A DNA stretch of 64,000 nt from CAVSWT01 sp963775245. Lineage in GTDB: Bacteria; Bacteroidota; Ignavibacteria; Ignavibacteriales; Ignavibacteriaceae. Both the position numbers and the translations under genes were made by a program. The notes below the pieces were generated by a model. That model was not told the DNA's origin and did not search any database. It saw nothing but the letters and a program-made list of their open reading frames with translations. Numbering within the stretch: the first letter of the stretch is position 1; each line of letters begins with the position of its first letter. Location: positions 133,165 to 197,164 of the forward strand of contig CAVZID010000021.1 in NCBI GenBank assembly GCA_963775245.1, written 5' to 3'. Below, piece by piece: positions 1 through 9,503 of the stretch.

Positions 1-52
1 TTATTTTTATTAGTAATTATATACATAAAATAATTTTTATCCATCTATTAAT

Positions 53-86
53 AGATTGCTTCACTCGAAGACTCGTTCGCAATGAC
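53..86. repeat. Short dispersed palindromic repeat (ATTGC...GCAAT type)
   Basis: The stretch reads ATTGCTTCACTCG, then AAGACTCGTT, then CGCAATGAC, with ATTGC/GCAAT ends. It resembles the GTCATTGCGAGC...GAAGCAAT intergenic repeat common in many bacterial genomes. It lies just after the ccmA-like gene. Family assignment is from memory; only one copy is in the window. Confidence 0.5.
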
Positions 87-94
87 CTCTCATA

Positions 95-727
95 TTAATT
101 TTTAAAATTTTCAAGTTTTATTATGTCTTCACATAAAGCTAAATCAGTTTCTTCATTTGAAGCGACAATTACAACATTATTCGTTCCTTCTTCTCGTACT
201 ATGGAATAAACAGATTCTTTTCCTTCAGCATCTAAGTTTGAAGTTGGTTCATCTAGAATTAATAATTGGGGAGAATGCATTAATGCAAAAATAAATTTCA
301 TCCGCTGTTTCATTCCCGACGAATAAGTTTTTAAGAAATCATCTTTTCTATTATACAGAAGAAATTTATTCAATAAGTAATCTATCTTTTCTTTATTAAA
401 ATCTACTCCGCGTATTTTTGAAAAATGATTTAAATTTTCCAAAGCAGTAAATTCATCATACAACACTAAATAAGGTGAAACAAAACCAATATGATTATGC
501 AGGTTTTCGGATTCAATTTTTCCATCACTGTTTTGATGAATAATTTCACCCTCAGAAGGAGAGATTAATCCCGCAATTATTTTCACAAGAGTTGATTTAC
601 CAGAACCATTAGGACCGGAAATTCCAAATACACCTTTGTTTTTAAAACTAAAACTTATGTTATCAAAGATGAGCCTTCTGCCAAAAATTTTTTTGACAGT
701 TTTTGCTTCAACAGAATATTCACTCAT
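95..727 (-). CDS. ccmA: ABC transporter ATP-binding protein, CcmA-like
   Basis: A 210-residue single-domain ABC ATPase. Walker A is GPNGSGKST at about residues 38-46, the signature motif is YSSGMKQR at about 137, and Walker B is LLILDEPTSNLD. The length fits CcmA, the ATPase of the CcmAB haem/cytochrome c maturation exporter, and no transmembrane segment is present, so it must act with a separate permease. That partner is not in the window; the next position downstream would be before base 1. Its start overlaps the end of the upstream metalloprotease gene by 8 bases, so translation may be coupled. General ABC ATPase identity is certain; the CcmA assignment rests on size and motif style and is less sure. 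Confidence 0.7.
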   Translation of the reverse strand: MSEYSVEAKTVKKIFGRRLIFDNISFSFKNKGVFGISGPNGSGKSTLVKIIAGLISPSEGEIIHQNSDGKIESENLHNHIGFVSPYLVLYDEFTALENLNHFSKIRGVDFNKEKIDYLLNKFLLYNRKDDFLKTYSSGMKQRMKFIFALMHSPQLLILDEPTSNLDAEGKESVYSIVREEGTNNVVIVASNEETDLALCEDIIKLENFKN

Positions 728-2375
728 TAATTATCACCAATTTGCCTGTATATGTATTGCCCCCATTTTTTATTGCATAAATATAAACACCGCTTCCTAG
801 TTTATTATTGTTATTTCCTCTTCCATTCCATTTGATAATTTTCCCACCGGAAACTTGAACACTGGAAGAATAAACCAATTCCATTCCGGCTGTGTAAACA
901 TTAAAATCAACCACAGAATTATTACTCCCGTTTACCGGTATATTAATATATTGATTCTTTTCATAAATAAAGGGATTTGGATAAACAAAATCAGTTGTAA
1001 TGGTAGTAACTGCTCCTTGATGAATTACAAGATTATTTAATATTTCCGATGAATACCAATAAATAGGTTTACCGGTAGTTAATTTCGCATAGTAATCATT
1101 ATCAAGCTTATATCCGCCATTTATTGGGGAATTTGATAAATCATATTCAGCAGAAAATAATTTATTAAGACTATCAATTCCAGATATATAATCTCCGTTT
1201 GTGATTATTGCTGAAAGAGTATCATTGTTATCAGGGTTAACAAAATTAATTAGATAATCAGAAGTAGCGCTGGCATTTATGTTAACAGATTTTAAAGATG
1301 AATTAAAAGTTATGGTAGTGAATGGTTTCAACAGTGGATAATTAGCTCCTTCTGAAAAATAATTTTCCGTAGTGAGTTTTGCCCGGAATCCGGTAAAGTA
1401 TGTCCATATACCAAACTCATTATATTCTTTCCCGAAAGTTGTTCCCAAACTATCAAGTGTGTATTTAATAGTACTTAAAGCTCTTCTACTGGGCATTAAT
1501 TCCCATTGCCTTTTTATTATGTTGTAACCGTATTTATCTTTTAAGAAAATATTCCAAATTGCCAATTCATAACCACCATATTTTGCAAAAGCTTTATTCG
1601 GAAAATTAAAGTAGTCTCTTAAATAATTATAATAATCATTTACTGTTGTATATACAAAATCTTCCATGGCAGTAGAAGTAAGTTCATAAAAATATATGTC
1701 GCTATCGCGTAAAATATAATTCCCAATCTGAATAGTATGATGAAACTCATGAGCAACTGTAACTTGTGCTCCGCTAATACCTTTGGTTGGAAACCCACGA
1801 TAATCATTATCAATTCTCATATAAGAAGTATATTTAGAATTGCCTAAGCTATTTTCAGGAATTGTTTCACCATAAATACTTTCAGATTCCAAATTCTCAA
1901 TATAAATATCATAAAGGTTATCTCCTCCTTCCCCATTATCTGATGGAGGGGGTGGATAACCCAAAAAATTTACTTCAAAATTGTAAGAGGAATCTAATGC
2001 TTCTGCCAATAAAACTAACGATTGCTGTAAACCTAAATTATTATAATTAGGTACTGCGCTTCCAGTGGTATCATAATGTATTCTGAAAAAACCGTTTGGT
2101 GTAACCATGCTGGTTTGTTTTGCAGGACGTTGTAAAATTTTTCTTAAAACTACTTGCTGCTCGGTTGAAAAAGCATTTAGATTTTCTCTAATACTACTAA
2201 CTAATCCGAATCCGCATTTGATAGGTTCTTGTTGTGTAACCCGTTGTTGCGTTATTGTTGTAGTTCTTCTTGACACAAAAAGATTATATAATGAATCAAG
2301 CTGAGTAGTTGTTAAATCGCCAGCATATAGGCTCGAAATACATAAAAAGAATAATGCTAAAGTGATTTTCTTCAT
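720..2375 (-). CDS. Secreted putative zinc metalloprotease with T9SS sorting tail (MXAN_6640-like)
   Basis: 551 residues. An N-terminal signal peptide (MKKITLALFFLCISSLYAG) precedes a domain with the zinc-binding motif HEFHH at residues 209-213 in the context VTVAHEFHHTIQIG, followed by an acidic ELTSTAMED stretch. This pattern resembles the MXAN_6640 family of putative metalloproteases. The last ~85 residues (from FVYPNPFIY through KWNGRGNN to GKLVIINE) form a Por/T9SS C-terminal sorting domain, so the protein should pass the outer membrane by type IX secretion. It lies between the FG-GAP gene (4 bases away) and the ccmA-like gene (8-base overlap), in the same operon. Substrate unknown. Confidence 0.75.
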   Translation of the reverse strand: MKKITLALFFLCISSLYAGDLTTTQLDSLYNLFVSRRTTTITQQRVTQQEPIKCGFGLVSSIRENLNAFSTEQQVVLRKILQRPAKQTSMVTPNGFFRIHYDTTGSAVPNYNNLGLQQSLVLLAEALDSSYNFEVNFLGYPPPPSDNGEGGDNLYDIYIENLESESIYGETIPENSLGNSKYTSYMRIDNDYRGFPTKGISGAQVTVAHEFHHTIQIGNYILRDSDIYFYELTSTAMEDFVYTTVNDYYNYLRDYFNFPNKAFAKYGGYELAIWNIFLKDKYGYNIIKRQWELMPSRRALSTIKYTLDSLGTTFGKEYNEFGIWTYFTGFRAKLTTENYFSEGANYPLLKPFTTITFNSSLKSVNINASATSDYLINFVNPDNNDTLSAIITNGDYISGIDSLNKLFSAEYDLSNSPINGGYKLDNDYYAKLTTGKPIYWYSSEILNNLVIHQGAVTTITTDFVYPNPFIYEKNQYINIPVNGSNNSVVDFNVYTAGMELVYSSSVQVSGGKIIKWNGRGNNNNKLGSGVYIYAIKNGGNTYTGKLVIINE

Positions 2376-2378
2376 CTA

Positions 2379-4538
2379 TTATAATTTTTGAATCGTGATA
2401 CAATTATTCGAATTATTAATGTAAACAAGATGAAAGCTTTTTGAATTCATATTTTTAATAAAAAAACTTCCCACGTCAATTTGATCAGCAATATTTGTAA
2501 TTATTATATTTCTTCCTCCATTTATAAAACTGATTTTATTTATAGTGCTACTTTCAGGATTATAAACAAACAATTTTTTCATACTGTTAAACCTGGCTTC
2601 TCCATAAAAATAATTATTCTCATCAGAATAAGAAAAAAGATTTGATACATTAAAATTTTTATAAATAGTTGAAAAGCCAACTGAATTAACAATAGCTTTT
2701 TTTTGACCGCCTAATTTAAAAAAACTTAACAAAACATCTTTGTTATTAAGAAAGAAATCTTCAAGAAATGTATTCTTAATTTTATCATCATCAGTGTGCA
2801 TAGCGAATATCTTCTGAAATTTTTTGCTGCTGCTTCCAAATTTAATTACAGAAAGGTTAAGTGAATCTTTCTCTTTATTCCATGCATAAATTGAAGGCTG
2901 ATTTATAAGAGAAATATTTGCCGTTAGAACATTTGATAAAACATCAGGATAATCATTTAAATAGAAGGTAAAATTTTTATTTTCATATAATGCCGCGCCT
3001 AGTTTACGGCCCTTCTTGTAAACTATATAAATATTAATTTTTTCATTTCCGCTTTTATATTTTAAATCTAATATATTTCCCGGTGAATAAAGGTCGGTTC
3101 TTTTTATGCTTCCATCAGAAAAATTTATATCAAGTACCTCAATTAATCTTTTATTCAGTGAATAGCAGTAAAATGTTTTTTCAAGAGGTAAAGAATTATC
3201 TATTAAAATATCATTATGAATTTCATGCAATTTATAATTGAAATTTTTGGACGGAATACCGGCATTGTTGCGTGTTATCAAGGTCAAACTGTTTGTGAAC
3301 TTATCTATGAATGCTATATCATTAATACCATTATTTCCTAAATCAAAATATTTAATTGATGACGGAGCAACTCCCAAAGCTAAATCAGGCCCTTCCGAAA
3401 TTGATGCAAGCCTTGTTAACGTTATAATTTTTCCATTGCTGTTGAGCAAAGCCAGACCGTCAATGAATTTGCTGTAAAATGGAATCAAATCCGTTACACC
3501 TTCGCTCTGTAAATAAACTATTTCAGGATAAAACTCAAAAGTATTTTTGGCAAAGAACACAGACAAAGTTGATTTATTTTTATTGATATAAGCAATATCC
3601 ATTTTGCCGTCTTTATTAAAATCACGAATTACTATTTTATCCGGAAAATTTTTTGTTGGAAGGGCTACTGATTCTTCGTATGAAGATGTATAATCACCAT
3701 ATAAAATATTAATTGAATTCCCTTTTACAAAAATTAAATCAGCATAGTCATCTAAATTTATATCGGATGAAATAAGCGAATAAATCTTTTCATTCTCAGG
3801 AATGCTTCTTACTCGATTAAAATTGTTATCACCAATATTGTAAAAGAAATTAATGGAATTTGTAATCACATTAAATGCTGCTATATCAAGTTCATCATCA
3901 TTGCTTAGATCAGTCAGCACTGCACTTGAAAAAACAGTTTTACCAATAACTTTTTTTTCAATTAATTTCTTATTTTTTTCAAATAGAATTGATAAACCTT
4001 CAAATGAACTTCCTGAAACAAGTATTTCCTTTTGGCCGTCATTTTCAATATCACCTATACTTAAATTTTCAGGGTAAGATTTTAATTCTATTTTTGTTTC
4101 AATTTCAGGTTTACCTTTACTGTTAAATTTTAGAGTTCCAACTTGCCTGGTTTTTCTTGAAGTAAATGCATATTCCTTTATCATCCCGTTTTTTTCAGTT
4201 ATACTTTGAAACCTGGAAATTTCAAAAGGTAATTCATATTCATTCTCTTTTGTGAAGGTTCCGTTATTATCCCCAATAAGCGTAACACACTTTTTATCAT
4301 TTGGATTAAAAAGAAATAAATCTGCGTAGGAATCGCTGTTATAATTCAACGAAAAAAATGAGGTGTAACCGGAATCTGTTTTAATGCTATTGTATTTACA
4401 AAAGCCGTTGATGGGAATTTGCGGATAATTATTCTGATTGAGAAACAGAAGGCAGAAAAATATTTCAGCTATGCTTAATTCTATTCTTAAGCCTATTTTC
4501 TCTCCTTTGCAAGGCTTCTTCATATCTCCTTTTTTCAT
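2379..4538 (-). CDS. Secreted FG-GAP/VCBS-like beta-propeller protein
   Basis: 719 residues with repeated segments of the type D-x-N-x-D-G-x-x-D (DIENDGQKEIL, DINLDDYADLIF, DFNKDGKMDIAY, DLGNNGINDIAF), typical of calcium-binding FG-GAP/VCBS propeller blades on extracellular proteins. A hydrophobic stretch at about residues 23-34 (IAEIFFCLLFLN) could be the core of a signal peptide, but the N-terminus is odd: the open frame overlaps the thioesterase gene by 74 bases and no better ATG is seen. The start is therefore uncertain. No enzymatic motif or sorting tail is visible. It lies in the bamD operon, just before the T9SS metalloprotease. Role unknown; likely surface or periplasmic binding. Confidence 0.65.
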   Translation of the reverse strand: MKKGDMKKPCKGEKIGLRIELSIAEIFFCLLFLNQNNYPQIPINGFCKYNSIKTDSGYTSFFSLNYNSDSYADLFLFNPNDKKCVTLIGDNNGTFTKENEYELPFEISRFQSITEKNGMIKEYAFTSRKTRQVGTLKFNSKGKPEIETKIELKSYPENLSIGDIENDGQKEILVSGSSFEGLSILFEKNKKLIEKKVIGKTVFSSAVLTDLSNDDELDIAAFNVITNSINFFYNIGDNNFNRVRSIPENEKIYSLISSDINLDDYADLIFVKGNSINILYGDYTSSYEESVALPTKNFPDKIVIRDFNKDGKMDIAYINKNKSTLSVFFAKNTFEFYPEIVYLQSEGVTDLIPFYSKFIDGLALLNSNGKIITLTRLASISEGPDLALGVAPSSIKYFDLGNNGINDIAFIDKFTNSLTLITRNNAGIPSKNFNYKLHEIHNDILIDNSLPLEKTFYCYSLNKRLIEVLDINFSDGSIKRTDLYSPGNILDLKYKSGNEKINIYIVYKKGRKLGAALYENKNFTFYLNDYPDVLSNVLTANISLINQPSIYAWNKEKDSLNLSVIKFGSSSKKFQKIFAMHTDDDKIKNTFLEDFFLNNKDVLLSFFKLGGQKKAIVNSVGFSTIYKNFNVSNLFSYSDENNYFYGEARFNSMKKLFVYNPESSTINKISFINGGRNIIITNIADQIDVGSFFIKNMNSKSFHLVYINNSNNCITIQKL

Positions 4539-4941
4539 CTTCCGTTTCGGGTATTACCTGGATAGCAGGTATTGGCTTTCCAAAATTATCAACACTTACA
4601 AAAGTTAAATATGCTGTGTTGGTATGAATTCTCTTTCCTTCTTTAAAAGACTCGCCAAAAACCTTCACACCAACTTCCATTGAGGAATTAAATACACGAT
4701 TCACCGAAGCAATTAATGTAACTGCATTTCCTATTTCGATAGGATGATGGAAATCAATTCTATCCACAGAAGCAGTAACACAAACACATTGATTAAGCTT
4801 CGCTGAACTGAGTGCAGCACATATATCTATCCAGTGCATTAATTGTCCGCCAAGCAGTTTAGTTAGCTGGTTAGTATGATGAGGCAGAACGAGCTCTGTC
4901 ATCGTTATAGTTGTTTCACTAACTTTTTTTGGTTTAATCAT
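4465..4941 (-). CDS. Acyl-CoA thioesterase, hotdog fold (YciA/BFIT type)
   Basis: 158 residues of the single-hotdog acyl-CoA hydrolase family, which cleaves acyl-CoA to free acid and CoA in the cytoplasm. The usual features are present: VLPHHTNQLTKLLGGQLMHWID near the N-terminus, followed by DRIDFHHPIEIGN and a conserved TAYLTFVSVDNFGKP strand. Its ATG overlaps the stop of bamD (ATGA), so the two are translationally linked. Its 3' end overlaps the open frame of the FG-GAP gene by 74 bases. Substrate chain length cannot be judged. Confidence 0.85.
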   Translation of the reverse strand: MIKPKKVSETTITMTELVLPHHTNQLTKLLGGQLMHWIDICAALSSAKLNQCVCVTASVDRIDFHHPIEIGNAVTLIASVNRVFNSSMEVGVKVFGESFKEGKRIHTNTAYLTFVSVDNFGKPIPAIQVIPETEDEKRRYEEALQRRENRLKNRIKHS

Positions 4942-5708
4942 TCCTTGGATGCGGAAAGTTTATTCTCAAGGGAAGACTGTACTTTTTTTAATTCGTCTAC
5001 ATTCGAATTGTCAGGATATCTTTCAAGAAATTTGGCGATTTCTTCTCTGGCCTCTCTGTTTCTATTCCTATCAAGCAATATCTGTATTTTATTATACATT
5101 GCCATTGGAGCGTATTTTGTATCATGATAGGTTTCTAAAACATCATTGTAATAAATTAGCGCTGCTTCGTAATAATCCAGTTTCTCATAAATATAAGCAT
5201 CGTGATAAGTTTTGTGTGCAAGTTTGTCATTTAGAACTTTCAGCTTCTGCTCTGCTTCCGGAACTTTTGCATGCGTCGGAAAAAAATCAATAAATGCTTG
5301 AAATTCATCAATCGCTTTTTTAGTGTACTTCTGGTCTAATTCATAATCGGGAGATAGTTGAAAATAAGATTCCGCCAGCATGTACTGAGCATCCGGAACA
5401 AATTCGCTTGCCGGCATATTTTTTACCAGTTTGCTGAACTCATAAGCAGCTAAAATATATTCCCCGCGTTTATATCTTGTCATACCCAATAGATATTGGG
5501 CATCATCAATTACTTCATTACCGGGATATTGCAGAATTATTGCCTGAAGTTCATTTACAGCTTCAAGATAGTCTTCATCATTATATAAATGCCTTGCGTA
5601 TTCAAGTCTTTCTTTTGCCGAAAGATTCACCGTTTCTATAGAAGAGCCGCAGCCCCAGAATAAGAGTGCTGTAAAAGATATAATTAAGAAATATTTCATT
5701 TTCAACAT
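4938..5708 (-). CDS. bamD: Outer membrane protein assembly factor BamD (lipoprotein, TPR)
   Basis: BamD is the essential lipoprotein partner of BamA in beta-barrel insertion into the outer membrane. The N-terminus MKYFLIISFTALLFWGCGSS is a lipoprotein signal with Cys in the lipobox. It is followed by TPR-like helices with typical text such as YARHLYNDEDYLEAVNEL, FPGTE-like turns and DAQYLLGMTRYKRGEY. Length (~250 aa) matches the family. An ATG at 5708 and another at 5699 (MKYFLI) both give a sensible signal peptide; an in-frame ATG at 5732 would add a polar leader and is less likely. First gene of a minus-strand operon, with a 4-base overlap to the thioesterase gene. Confidence 0.85.
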   Translation of the reverse strand: MLKMKYFLIISFTALLFWGCGSSIETVNLSAKERLEYARHLYNDEDYLEAVNELQAIILQYPGNEVIDDAQYLLGMTRYKRGEYILAAYEFSKLVKNMPASEFVPDAQYMLAESYFQLSPDYELDQKYTKKAIDEFQAFIDFFPTHAKVPEAEQKLKVLNDKLAHKTYHDAYIYEKLDYYEAALIYYNDVLETYHDTKYAPMAMYNKIQILLDRNRNREAREEIAKFLERYPDNSNVDELKKVQSSLENKLSASKE

Positions 5709-5911
5709 AAATTTTGAATAATTAAAGTACAATTATATATAAAAACTATTAGGCTTCAAAGGTAATTATTGTACCTTAAGTGTGAAATTCTAAATAAAAT
5801 ATTAAAATAAATCTATCTTAATAATAGGATAAACAATCTTGTCTGCTCATCCAAAACACACTAAATTCATAATATTGATAGACAGAAAGGGTTGTCCGTC
5901 CTACGATTTGT

Positions 5912-6505
5912 CTATTTACTTCTAACCGTAAAGAAAAGATAAACAGCAATTGCTGCTGCACCAATGGCAATAACAGGCTCCCATAGATTTGAGAAAAATG
6001 GTTCGGCTGGTACATCAGATTGAGTGAACGGATAAGAAATGTTTTCTACATCCTTTACTTCATCAACAGTGATTGTATCTGCAAATGAATATTCAAATGT
6101 CTTCACAATTTCATTATTACTTTTAATCAGGTAATTTCCTTTTAATTCAAGAGTGCGTGGAATTTTTTCATCTCCTAATAATCCATCTCTAAACATTTCT
6201 CCGTAATTCACGCTTGCTTTATCAATTGCATAGTTTATTGTTAAAGCATCTTTATCATTACTATCTACAATTGATTTCTTTTTTTTTGTTAAGGAAGAGA
6301 TAACCTGATTATTAAAAATTGAATATGCATTTCCAAGTGTTAAATTTAAATTGATTTCATTTTGATTAGACGGGATTTTATCTGCCAAGGAACTGGTAGA
6401 TGAATCAATTAATGAATAAAAAATTTCAAGATTTGTCTTTGTTTGTCCAAATGCTGAAATACAAATGAAGAAGCTTAACAAAGATGTTAAAATATATTTA
6501 ATCAC
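5912..6505 (-). CDS. Hypothetical secreted protein with C-terminal membrane anchor
   Basis: 197 residues. An N-terminal signal peptide (MIKYILTSLLSFFICISAFGQ) is followed by a polar domain of about 145 residues and a C-terminal transmembrane helix (WEPVIAIGAAAIAVYLFFTV) ending in RSK. This suggests a periplasmic domain anchored to the inner membrane by its tail. No recognised family. It stands alone between bamD and gdhA; the gap upstream of it holds an inverted repeat. The reading frame is clean and codon use resembles its neighbours. Confidence 0.6.
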   Translation of the reverse strand: MIKYILTSLLSFFICISAFGQTKTNLEIFYSLIDSSTSSLADKIPSNQNEINLNLTLGNAYSIFNNQVISSLTKKKKSIVDSNDKDALTINYAIDKASVNYGEMFRDGLLGDEKIPRTLELKGNYLIKSNNEIVKTFEYSFADTITVDEVKDVENISYPFTQSDVPAEPFFSNLWEPVIAIGAAAIAVYLFFTVRSK

Positions 6506-6602
6506 TCTCTCCCGATATTTTTTCGAAATTTATTTAGAATAAATGATATTCACTAAATACTCTAACTCATAAATACCAAGATATTTTTTTTTGAATGTTG
6601 AA

Positions 6603-6681
6603 AATTGAATATTGAGAATTGAAAATTTAAATAGCCAATTATTAATCCCAATGTTCAACTCGCAATTTTCAATATTCAATT
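6603..6681. repeat. Inverted repeat between gdhA and a secreted-protein gene
   Basis: AATTGAATATTGAGAATTG at 6603-6621 is matched in inverted orientation, with one mismatch, by 6663-6681. The loop is 41 bases. Low-complexity TTGAATATTGAAAATTG-like text recurs in other gaps of AT-rich genomes, so it may be a dispersed repeat rather than a terminator. Confidence 0.5.
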
Positions 6682-6714
6682 AATTGAAAGCCATTATAAT
6701 TAAAAATCCTGGCA

Positions 6715-8001
6715 CTAAGCATAAAGGCCGCGAAGCTTAAGTGTCTTTGCAACTTTATCTATCGCCATAATATACGCACCTATTCTTAATGAGACATTAT
6801 ATTTTTCTGCTGACAAATAAACGTTATTAAAAGCTTCATGCATAAATCTATCAAGCCTGTTGTTCACTCTATTCAAAGTCCAGAAAAATCCCATTCTATC
6901 CTGAACCCATTCAAAATAAGAAGCTGTTACACCGCCGGAATTTGCAAGTATATCCGGGATAACTAAAATTCCTCTTTCCTGCAATATCTTATCAGCTTTG
7001 GATGTAGTTGGCCCGTTTGCACCTTCCACTATAATTTTGCATTTAAGTTTATCTACAATATCGGCAGTTATTTGGTCTTCAATAGCAGCCGGAATTAAAA
7101 CATCACATTCGAGCTGAAGTAATTCATCATTATTTATAACTTCTGCATTAGGATATGTAATTATGGTTTTGTGGGTTTCTACATGTTCTAAAATTTCGGG
7201 AATTGGGAGTCCGTTTGCATTATAAATTCCACCATTGATATCGCTAATTCCAATAACTTTAACTCCGCGTTCATGAAGCAGTTTTGCTGAAATGGAACCA
7301 ACATGCCCGAAGCCTTGAACTACCGCAGTTGCTTTTGTAGGTTCTATTTTAAGTTTACGAAGAGCAGCAATAGAAACCGTCATTACTCCTCTTCCGGTTG
7401 CTTCATATCTTCCCAAAGAACCTCCTATAATGTAAGGTTTACCCGTGACAACGGCAGTTTCATTTTTCTTAGCATGCATGCTGAATGTATCCATTATCCA
7501 GGCCATGGTTTGTTCGTTTGTGTTTAAATCCGGCGCAGGTATATCTTTATCAGCGCCAAATACGTCCAGCAAGTTAGCTGTAAATCTTCTAGTTAATCTT
7601 TCGAGTTCGCTTTCGCTCAATTTTCCGGGGTCACACTTTATTCCTCCTTTGGCTCCTCCAAAAGGAATATTTACAATTGCACATTTCCATGTCATCCAGG
7701 CAGCAAATGCTTTCATTTCATCTAAAGTAATATCCGGCGAATATCTAATTCCTCCTTTAGATGGGCCCAAAACATCATTATGAATTACGCGGTAACCTTC
7801 AAAAACTTCAAGAGATCCGTCATCCATAGTTATTGGGACTGAAGTTATAATTTGTTTGACCGGGTTTTTTAAAAAATTATATAATCCTTTTTCAAGTCCA
7901 AGATAATTAGACGCAATTTCAAATTGTTTCATCATTGATTCAAACGGATTTTCTTTATCAATAATTGGGGCAGGCTCTTTATAGTTTATTTTTTTGCTCA
8001 T
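6715..8001 (-). CDS. gdhA: Glutamate dehydrogenase (Glu/Leu/Phe/Val dehydrogenase family)
   Basis: About 428 residues. It catalyses reversible oxidative deamination of glutamate to 2-oxoglutarate with NAD(P). The N-terminal domain has GPSKGGIRYSP and the catalytic-lysine region PFGGAKGGI; PAPDLNTNEQTMAW follows; the Rossmann domain has VVQGFGHVGS; NSGGVTASYFEW is typical of the hexameric family. The ATG at 8001 (MSKKINYKEP) is preferred over the one at 8019, which only adds six residues. Single gene, with a CCCTCTCCC-type repeat about 120 bases upstream. Coenzyme preference cannot be read with certainty. Confidence 0.93.
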   Translation of the reverse strand: MSKKINYKEPAPIIDKENPFESMMKQFEIASNYLGLEKGLYNFLKNPVKQIITSVPITMDDGSLEVFEGYRVIHNDVLGPSKGGIRYSPDITLDEMKAFAAWMTWKCAIVNIPFGGAKGGIKCDPGKLSESELERLTRRFTANLLDVFGADKDIPAPDLNTNEQTMAWIMDTFSMHAKKNETAVVTGKPYIIGGSLGRYEATGRGVMTVSIAALRKLKIEPTKATAVVQGFGHVGSISAKLLHERGVKVIGISDINGGIYNANGLPIPEILEHVETHKTIITYPNAEVINNDELLQLECDVLIPAAIEDQITADIVDKLKCKIIVEGANGPTTSKADKILQERGILVIPDILANSGGVTASYFEWVQDRMGFFWTLNRVNNRLDRFMHEAFNNVYLSAEKYNVSLRIGAYIMAIDKVAKTLKLRGLYA

Positions 8002-8117
8002 TAAAATTTCCTTTTGCATGAAGAAATATGTTTTTAATTTTTTTGCTTGTTAAGATATATTTAAAGAATGGAAATTGCACGTGAAAGATATAAGAAAAAT
8101 AGTTTAATTTATTAAAA

Positions 8118-8154
8118 GCCCTCACCCCAACCCTCTCCCAAGGGGAGAGGGAGT
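8118..8154. repeat. CCCTCTCCC/GGGAGAGGG palindromic repeat, copy 1
   Basis: The core CCCTCTCCC AAGG GGAGAGGG is a hairpin with a preceding CCCTCACCCCAA arm. Related copies lie at 50922-50957, 51028-51064 (inverted) and 56290-56323. This class of intergenic palindrome is widespread in bacteria. Confidence 0.7.
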
Positions 8155-8225
8155 AGAAAATATTCATTCATTAATTCAGTCATTAAAGCTTCAATCTTGA
8201 AATTTTGCAATCTTTTAATTTGCAA

Positions 8226-9077
8226 TTATCTTTTCCCCTCAGCAATGTCTTGAAGCCGTTTAATTCTTTCTTCCATTGGCGGATGAGTTGAAAAAAGTTT
8301 CATCATACCACCGCCTTTTAGTGGATTTACAATAAACATGTGAGCAGTTGCCGGGCCAGCATTGTTTACAGGCTTCAATTGATTTGCTTGAGATAATTTA
8401 TTTAAAGCCGAAGCAAGAGATAAAGGTTTTCCTGAAATAGCTGCCCCGCCGGCATCAGCATCATATTCTCTTGATCGCGAAACTGCAAGTTGTAATAAAG
8501 TTGCGGCTATTGGTGCAACAATTATTAAAACTAAAGAACCTATCCCGCCGCCTCTATCATTGCTTCTGCCGCCACCGCCAAACATTGCAGCCCACCCAGC
8601 CATCTGGGCAATAAAAGTAATAGTCCCGACAACTGTTGCAGCAATTGTTCCTGTTAAAATATCACGGTGTTTTACATGCGCTAATTCATGTGAAAGTACT
8701 CCTTCAATTTCATCATCACTTAAAATTCTTAAAATACCGGTAGTTGCTGCTACTGCTGCATGTTCAGGATTTCTTCCGGTAGCAAATGCATTGGGGGTTG
8801 GATCGTTAATAATATAAACTTTCGGCATTGGTAAATTTGCATTTTGAGTTAACTTTTGAACTATGCTGTATAACTTCGGTGCTTCTTGTTCACTAACTTG
8901 ACGTGCGCGGTACATTTTTAAAACAATAGTATCAGAAAACCAATATGAACTAAAATTCATAACCAGGGCAAAAACAAACGCAATTATTAGCCCGGTGTTT
9001 CCTCCAAGTAACTGCCCAACCAGAAGGAAAAGCACCATCATCATTGTCATTAAAAAAACTGTTTTAAGGGTATTCAT
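8226..9077 (-). CDS. htpX: Membrane zinc metalloprotease HtpX
   Basis: 283 residues. HtpX is an inner-membrane M48 protease that degrades misfolded membrane proteins. Two N-terminal transmembrane segments (residues ~5-45) precede the zinc site HELAH at 130-134, and the third ligand lies in SREYDADAGG (Glu about 204). Two more hydrophobic segments sit at ~145-165 and 180-200, with a glycine-rich loop (GGGGRSNDRGGG) between them. The C-terminal STHPPMEERIKRL is the family hallmark. Length and order match E. coli HtpX (293 aa). Monocistronic. In proteobacteria htpX is envelope-stress induced; no such site is visible here. Confidence 0.95.
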   Translation of the reverse strand: MNTLKTVFLMTMMMVLFLLVGQLLGGNTGLIIAFVFALVMNFSSYWFSDTIVLKMYRARQVSEQEAPKLYSIVQKLTQNANLPMPKVYIINDPTPNAFATGRNPEHAAVAATTGILRILSDDEIEGVLSHELAHVKHRDILTGTIAATVVGTITFIAQMAGWAAMFGGGGRSNDRGGGIGSLVLIIVAPIAATLLQLAVSRSREYDADAGGAAISGKPLSLASALNKLSQANQLKPVNNAGPATAHMFIVNPLKGGGMMKLFSTHPPMEERIKRLQDIAEGKR

Positions 9078-9503
9078 TTTTTCACTCCAAAAAGATTTAA
9101 TTCAAAATTAATTAGTCTTTTCTGTTTAAGCAAGGTTAATAGATTAGTGTCAAGTCAACTTTATAATGATATTTTATAAACCCAATTTCTTTAAGAAATT
9201 GGGTTTATTGACAAAGTTTTAAATAACATGTACGACTTACAAAATATTAAACCATTTTCGATATAAATTAATAATTCCATTTTCTCTTTTGACGTTTTAA
9301 ATCGGTTTTTAGTTTAAATGCTAATATGTCTAAAAAAAAATTGAATTTTGACTTTTGAACTTTGATTTTATAGCAAAATTATTATCGCTATGTTATTGAT
9401 AAAATTCATTATAGTAGTCTAATTTCATTTAATATTTAGTATTTTTGCCCTTGTCTTTATTTTCAAATATCATTAAATAAGCATCAAAATTTTTGGGAAT
9501 TTT
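9078..9503. other. Gene-free divergent region htpX-porQ
   Basis: This gap separates divergent htpX and the PorQ-like gene. It contains the perfect palindrome at 9178-9206 and a possible -7 element TATTTTTG at 9440-9447 about 57 bases before the PorQ-like start, without a good upstream TTTG. No small gene or RNA was recognised. Confidence 0.5.
9178..9206. repeat. 29-base perfect palindrome, copy 1 (AAACCCAATTTCTT family)
   Basis: AAACCCAATTTCTT and AAGAAATTGGGTTT flank a single central T: 14-base perfect arms. Near-identical copies are at 27440-27468 and 30261-30289. There is no T-run after it on the htpX side, so it is listed as a repeat rather than a terminator. Confidence 0.8.

Noticed and set aside
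9178..9206. Terminator of htpX or the PorQ-like gene
   Set aside because: It lies upstream of both divergent genes and lacks a T-run.
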